The notes beneath the pieces are model-generated. The model was not told where the DNA came from, did no database searches, and saw nothing but the letters and a program-made list of their open reading frames with translations. This document shows positions 61,616 to 64,000 of a DNA stretch of 64,000 nt, piece after piece. The stretch's first letter is position 1, and the number at the start of each line of letters is the position of its first letter. The position numbers were made by a program, and so were the translations under genes. The DNA is from an uncultured Muribaculaceae bacterium (GTDB lineage Bacteria; Bacteroidota; Bacteroidia; Bacteroidales; Muribaculaceae), in assembly GCA_947625935.1 (NCBI GenBank), contig CANQQE010000003.1, positions 101,475-165,474 of the forward strand, given 5' to 3'.

Positions 61616-63130
61616 ATGGGTAAAAAAGCATTATTAATGATTCTCGACGGATGGGGAATCGGTAACCATTCAAAAGGTGACGTTATCTACTCCACTCCGA
61701 CCCCCTATTGGGACTATCTATTGAAAACCTATCCCCACTCAGAACTTCAGGCAAGCGGCGAAAACGTCGGTCTGCCCGATGGCCAGATGGGCAACTCGGA
61801 AGTGGGTCACTTGAATATCGGAGCCGGCCGCGTGCTATATCAGGACCTCGTTAAGATAAACAAGGCCATAAAGGACGGCTCGATAATGGATAACCCTGAG
61901 GTGAAAAGCGCATTTTCCTATGCTAAGGATAACGGGAAGGCCATTCACTTCATGGGCCTCACCTCGGACGGCGGCGTGCACTCGTCGCTCGACCATCTGT
62001 TCGCATTGTGCGATATCGCCAAGCAGTATGGGCTTGAAAAGGTTTACATCCATTGCTTCATGGATGGCCGCGACACCGACCCCCGCAGCGGTAAAGGTTT
62101 TATCGAACAGCTTCAGGCACACTGTGACAAAAGCACCGGGGTGATAGCTTCGGTCATAGGCCGTTACTATGCGATGGACCGCGACAAACGCTGGGACCGC
62201 GTGAAAATCGCTTACGATCTTCTTGTCGACGGTAAGGGTGAGCAGGCTACCGATATGGCGGCCGCCGTTCAGGAGTCATACGACAACGATGTCACCGATG
62301 AGTTCATAAAGCCTATCAACAACTCGACTGTCGACGGTACTATCAAGCCTGACGACGCCGTGATATTCTTCAACTACCGCAATGACCGCGCTAAAGAGCT
62401 TACGATTGTTCTGACTCAGCATGATATGCCGGAGGAGGGTATGAAGACGGTTCCCGGCTTGCAGTACTATTGCATGACGCCCTACGATTCATCGTTTACC
62501 GGCGTTCACATACTTTTTGACAAGGAGAATGTCTCGAACACTTTGGGCGAGTATCTTTCGTCGCTCGGTAAGAAGCAGCTTCACATCGCGGAAACAGAAA
62601 AATATGCCCATGTCACGTTCTTCTTTAACGGTGGTCGCGAGCAGCCCTATGACGGTGAGGAGCGCATACTCGTGGCTTCGCCGAAAGTTGCGACCTATGA
62701 CCTCAAGCCTGAGATGAGCGCCTATGAGGTTAAGGACAAGCTCGTAGAGGCTATAAAGTCGGAAAAATATGATTTTATCGTCGTTAATTTCGCGAATGGC
62801 GATATGGTGGGCCATACCGGCGTTTATGAGGCTATTCAGAAAGCCGTGAAAGCGGTTGATGACTGCGTGCATGATGTGGTTGAGGCCGCCAAAGCAGCCG
62901 ACTATGAGACTATAATCATAGCTGACCACGGCAATGCTGATAACGCGATCAATCCCGATGGCACGCCCAACACGGCCCATTCGCTCAACCCAGTGCCGTG
63001 TGTCTATGTGACCCAGCGTACTGACGCAAAGGTCGGCAACGGTATACTCGCCGATGTGGCACCTACCATTTTGAAGATAATGGATCTGCCTCAGCCGAAG
63101 GAGATGACCGGCAAGAACCTCATTGGCTAA
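61616..63130 (+). CDS. gpmI: 2,3-bisphosphoglycerate-independent phosphoglycerate mutase
   Basis: Interconverts 3- and 2-phosphoglycerate in glycolysis, alkaline-phosphatase superfamily with two Mn2+. The 504 residues have Asp11 (ILDGWG), the phosphoserine nucleophile Ser61 ([14 protein letters not shown]), [15 protein letters not shown], and the metal ligands near IADHGNAD. It is downstream of fumarase and has a good terminator of its own. Confidence 0.97.
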   Translation: MGKKALLMILDGWGIGNHSKGDVIYSTPTPYWDYLLKTYPHSELQASGENVGLPDGQMGNSEVGHLNIGAGRVLYQDLVKINKAIKDGSIMDNPEVKSAFSYAKDNGKAIHFMGLTSDGGVHSSLDHLFALCDIAKQYGLEKVYIHCFMDGRDTDPRSGKGFIEQLQAHCDKSTGVIASVIGRYYAMDRDKRWDRVKIAYDLLVDGKGEQATDMAAAVQESYDNDVTDEFIKPINNSTVDGTIKPDDAVIFFNYRNDRAKELTIVLTQHDMPEEGMKTVPGLQYYCMTPYDSSFTGVHILFDKENVSNTLGEYLSSLGKKQLHIAETEKYAHVTFFFNGGREQPYDGEERILVASPKVATYDLKPEMSAYEVKDKLVEAIKSEKYDFIVVNFANGDMVGHTGVYEAIQKAVKAVDDCVHDVVEAAKAADYETIIIADHGNADNAINPDGTPNTAHSLNPVPCVYVTQRTDAKVGNGILADVAPTILKIMDLPQPKEMTGKNLIG

Positions 63131-63159
63131 TCTGCGAGATTACGCAGCTAATATAATTG

Positions 63160-63195
63160 CGCCGGATGAAGTCCACGAGATTTCATCCGGCGTTT
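63160..63195 (+). terminator. gpmI terminator
   Basis: CGCCGGATGAA at 63160-63170 pairs with TTCATCCGGCG at 63182-63192, followed by TTTGTGT. Confidence 0.85.
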
Positions 63196-63234
63196 GTGTC
63201 TGTCGTTGGTTGTGGCGAGGGGTGGGGGATGGGG

Positions 63235-63286
63235 TAAAAGAAAAAGCGTTGGGAGTGAATTGTAAAGTTATCATTCTCAACGCTTT
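63235..63286 (-). terminator. Terminator of tRNA-Gly
   Basis: On the minus strand, AAAGCGTTGAG pairs with the CCCAACGCTTT side and is followed by TTTTTCTTTT. Confidence 0.82.
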
Positions 63287-63291
63287 GCTGC

Positions 63292-63367
63292 TGGAGCGGT
63301 AAACGAGGCTCGAACTCGCGACCCTCAGCTTGGGAAGCTGATGCTCTACCAACTGAGCTATTACCGC
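63292..63367 (-). tRNA. tRNA-Gly(CCC)
   Basis: Full cloverleaf on the minus strand. The acceptor stem is a perfect 7 bp (GCGGTAA with TTACCGC). D-arm has AGCTCAGTTGGTAGAGC; anticodon stem TCAGC/GCTGA around the loop TTCCCAA, giving anticodon CCC for GGG; T-arm has GTTCGAGCC. The 3' TCCA is encoded. A TAACTTTG element lies at 63394-63387. Confidence 0.95.
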
Positions 63368-63386
63368 ATAGAATTTTTATATGATG

Positions 63387-63394
63387 CAAAGTTA
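63387..63394 (-). promoter_or_regulatory. -7 element of tRNA-Gly
   Basis: TAACTTTG on the minus strand, exact match, 20 bases before the tRNA 5' end. Confidence 0.6.
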
Positions 63395-63753
63395 CAACTT
63401 TTTTTGAATTTATCGAAGTATCGTGCCAAAAAGTTTCATTGGGACATAATAAAAATGGGTGGCCTCACGGCAACCCATTTTAAAGGAAACGATGTATTAT
63501 TAAGTCATTAATTACTATTATCTGCAATCTGTTAATCAACGAGTGGTATTAAATATATATCGTTGAATGTATCATTTTATTCACGACACAAAAATAATGC
63601 GGTGTTGTTACATACGGGTTACGGAGGTGATACAATATGGGGACAACTCTACGGTTTTGCATATTTTAACAATAGGGTTTGCGATAATTGTGGTTAGTGA
63701 CTGTGCGTTCTTTGCTTAAAATGAAAAATACTTGGATAAAAATCTGATTAACT
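63395..63753. other. Gene-free AT-rich stretch
   Basis: Between the promoters of the two tRNA genes. I see no good reading frame, no hairpin of note and no RNA gene. Confidence 0.5.
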
Positions 63754-63784
63754 TTTGCCGAGTAGAAAACAATTTGTAACTTTG
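63754..63784 (+). promoter_or_regulatory. tRNA-Ser promoter
   Basis: TTTG at 63754-63757, 19 bases, TAACTTTG at 63777-63784: full consensus. It leaves a 5' leader of about 55 bases before the tRNA. Confidence 0.85.
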
Positions 63785-63844
63785 CAGTCGAAAAATCACT
63801 TTGGATGGCCGGGTTGGCTTGATGTCGCCCAGCTGACTGAACGA

Positions 63845-63931
63845 GGAAAGATGCCGGAGTGGTCGATCGGGACGGTCTCGAAAACCGTTGTACCCTTACG
63901 GGTACCCAGGGTTCGAATCCCTGTCTCTCCG
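63845..63931 (+). tRNA. tRNA-Ser(CGA)
   Basis: Class II tRNA of 87 bases. Anticodon stem ACGGT/ACCGT around CTCGAAA gives anticodon CGA for UCG. The variable arm is GTACCC-TTAC-GGGTAC; T-arm CAGGGTTCGAATCCCTG. The acceptor stem GGAAAGA / TCTCTCC has an A-C mismatch at position 4-69. CCA is not encoded (CAA follows the discriminator G). Confidence 0.92.
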
Positions 63932-63950
63932 CAATAAACATTGGAAATCA

Positions 63951-64000
63951 ATGGCTTACAAGGTTAACACCCGATTTTACACCCAAGAATGTAAAGTCGG
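63951..64000 (+). CDS. Start of a probable tyrosine integrase, cut by the window end
   Basis: Just 20 bases after tRNA-Ser an ATG opens a frame of 16 complete codons to the window end (MAYKVNTRFYTQECKV). This looks like the first strand of the arm-binding domain of Bacteroidota tyrosine recombinases, which often follow the tRNA they use as target. With so few residues this is a guess from pattern and position. Confidence 0.35.
   Translation, partial: MAYKVNTRFYTQECKV

Noticed and set aside
1-64000. CRISPR array or insertion sequence
   Set aside because: I saw no evenly spaced direct repeats and no transposase or terminal inverted repeats with target duplications.

Overview
The window is a piece of chromosome from a Bacteroidales bacterium. 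It has many promoters of the Bacteroidota type (a -33 TTG or TTTG, 19-22 bases, then TAnnTTTG), a serine palmitoyltransferase, the long insertion-bearing form of IspG, PorT-like barrels, proteins with T9SS-like C-terminal tails, OMP assembly lipoprotein BamD beside RpoZ, and lipoboxes of the SxxC kind. The base composition (about half G+C by eye, higher than typical Bacteroides) would fit Muribaculaceae or a relative; that family assignment is inference.

Layout. Positions 1-6207 (minus strand, apart from a partial DUF115-like gene at the left edge) hold one probable operon rpoN - PAP2-like membrane protein - purE - ispG - M16 peptidase. Positions 6402-31578 are on the plus strand except for one vanZ-like gene: a frameshifted beta-propeller gene, aspS, a Nif3-like gene with a zinc-ribbon coiled-coil gene, spt (sphingolipids), ptb-buk (acyl phosphate to acyl-CoA and ATP), dusB with two GIN-domain proteins and a flippase, folP-dacA, argD-like gene-proC-ssb, and a transport/envelope block (OPT, MATE, sulfatase-type phosphoethanolamine transferase, LysM-binding protein fusion, PorT-like barrel). 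Positions 31583-45134 mix holA, an orphan HsdR_N protein, a second barrel, a TlpA-like lipoprotein, an acyl-CoA ligase broken by a single-base frameshift, two large exported glycosidase-like proteins, a strong candidate for a structured RNA gene (about 39555-39860), and rpsO, rpoZ and bamD.

Positions 45420-57227 are all minus strand. They hold recQ, then the most unusual locus: an exported caspase-like peptidase, an exported TPR-CHAT peptidase, an ECF-type sigma factor and a single-pass membrane protein with a TPR-like outer domain. These four genes are packed with gaps of 10, 2 and 17 bases and end in a strong terminator. A second sigma-like gene and a small acidic protein follow. Upstream is recJ, separated from the caspase gene by a very long hairpin. 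I read the four-gene unit as a possible envelope protease cascade linked to transcription control; its function is not known to me. After recJ come mscS and a lipoprotein nitroreductase.

The right end carries rplS, two glycosyltransferases, class I fumarase, gpmI, tRNA-Gly(CCC) and tRNA-Ser(CGA). The last 50 bases, just after tRNA-Ser, open a reading frame that resembles the start of a Bacteroidota tyrosine integrase, so the window may stop at the edge of an integrated element.

Two genes (6402-7498 and 35198-36845) are each split by one missing or extra base next to a short G run. They may be real pseudogenes or consensus errors.
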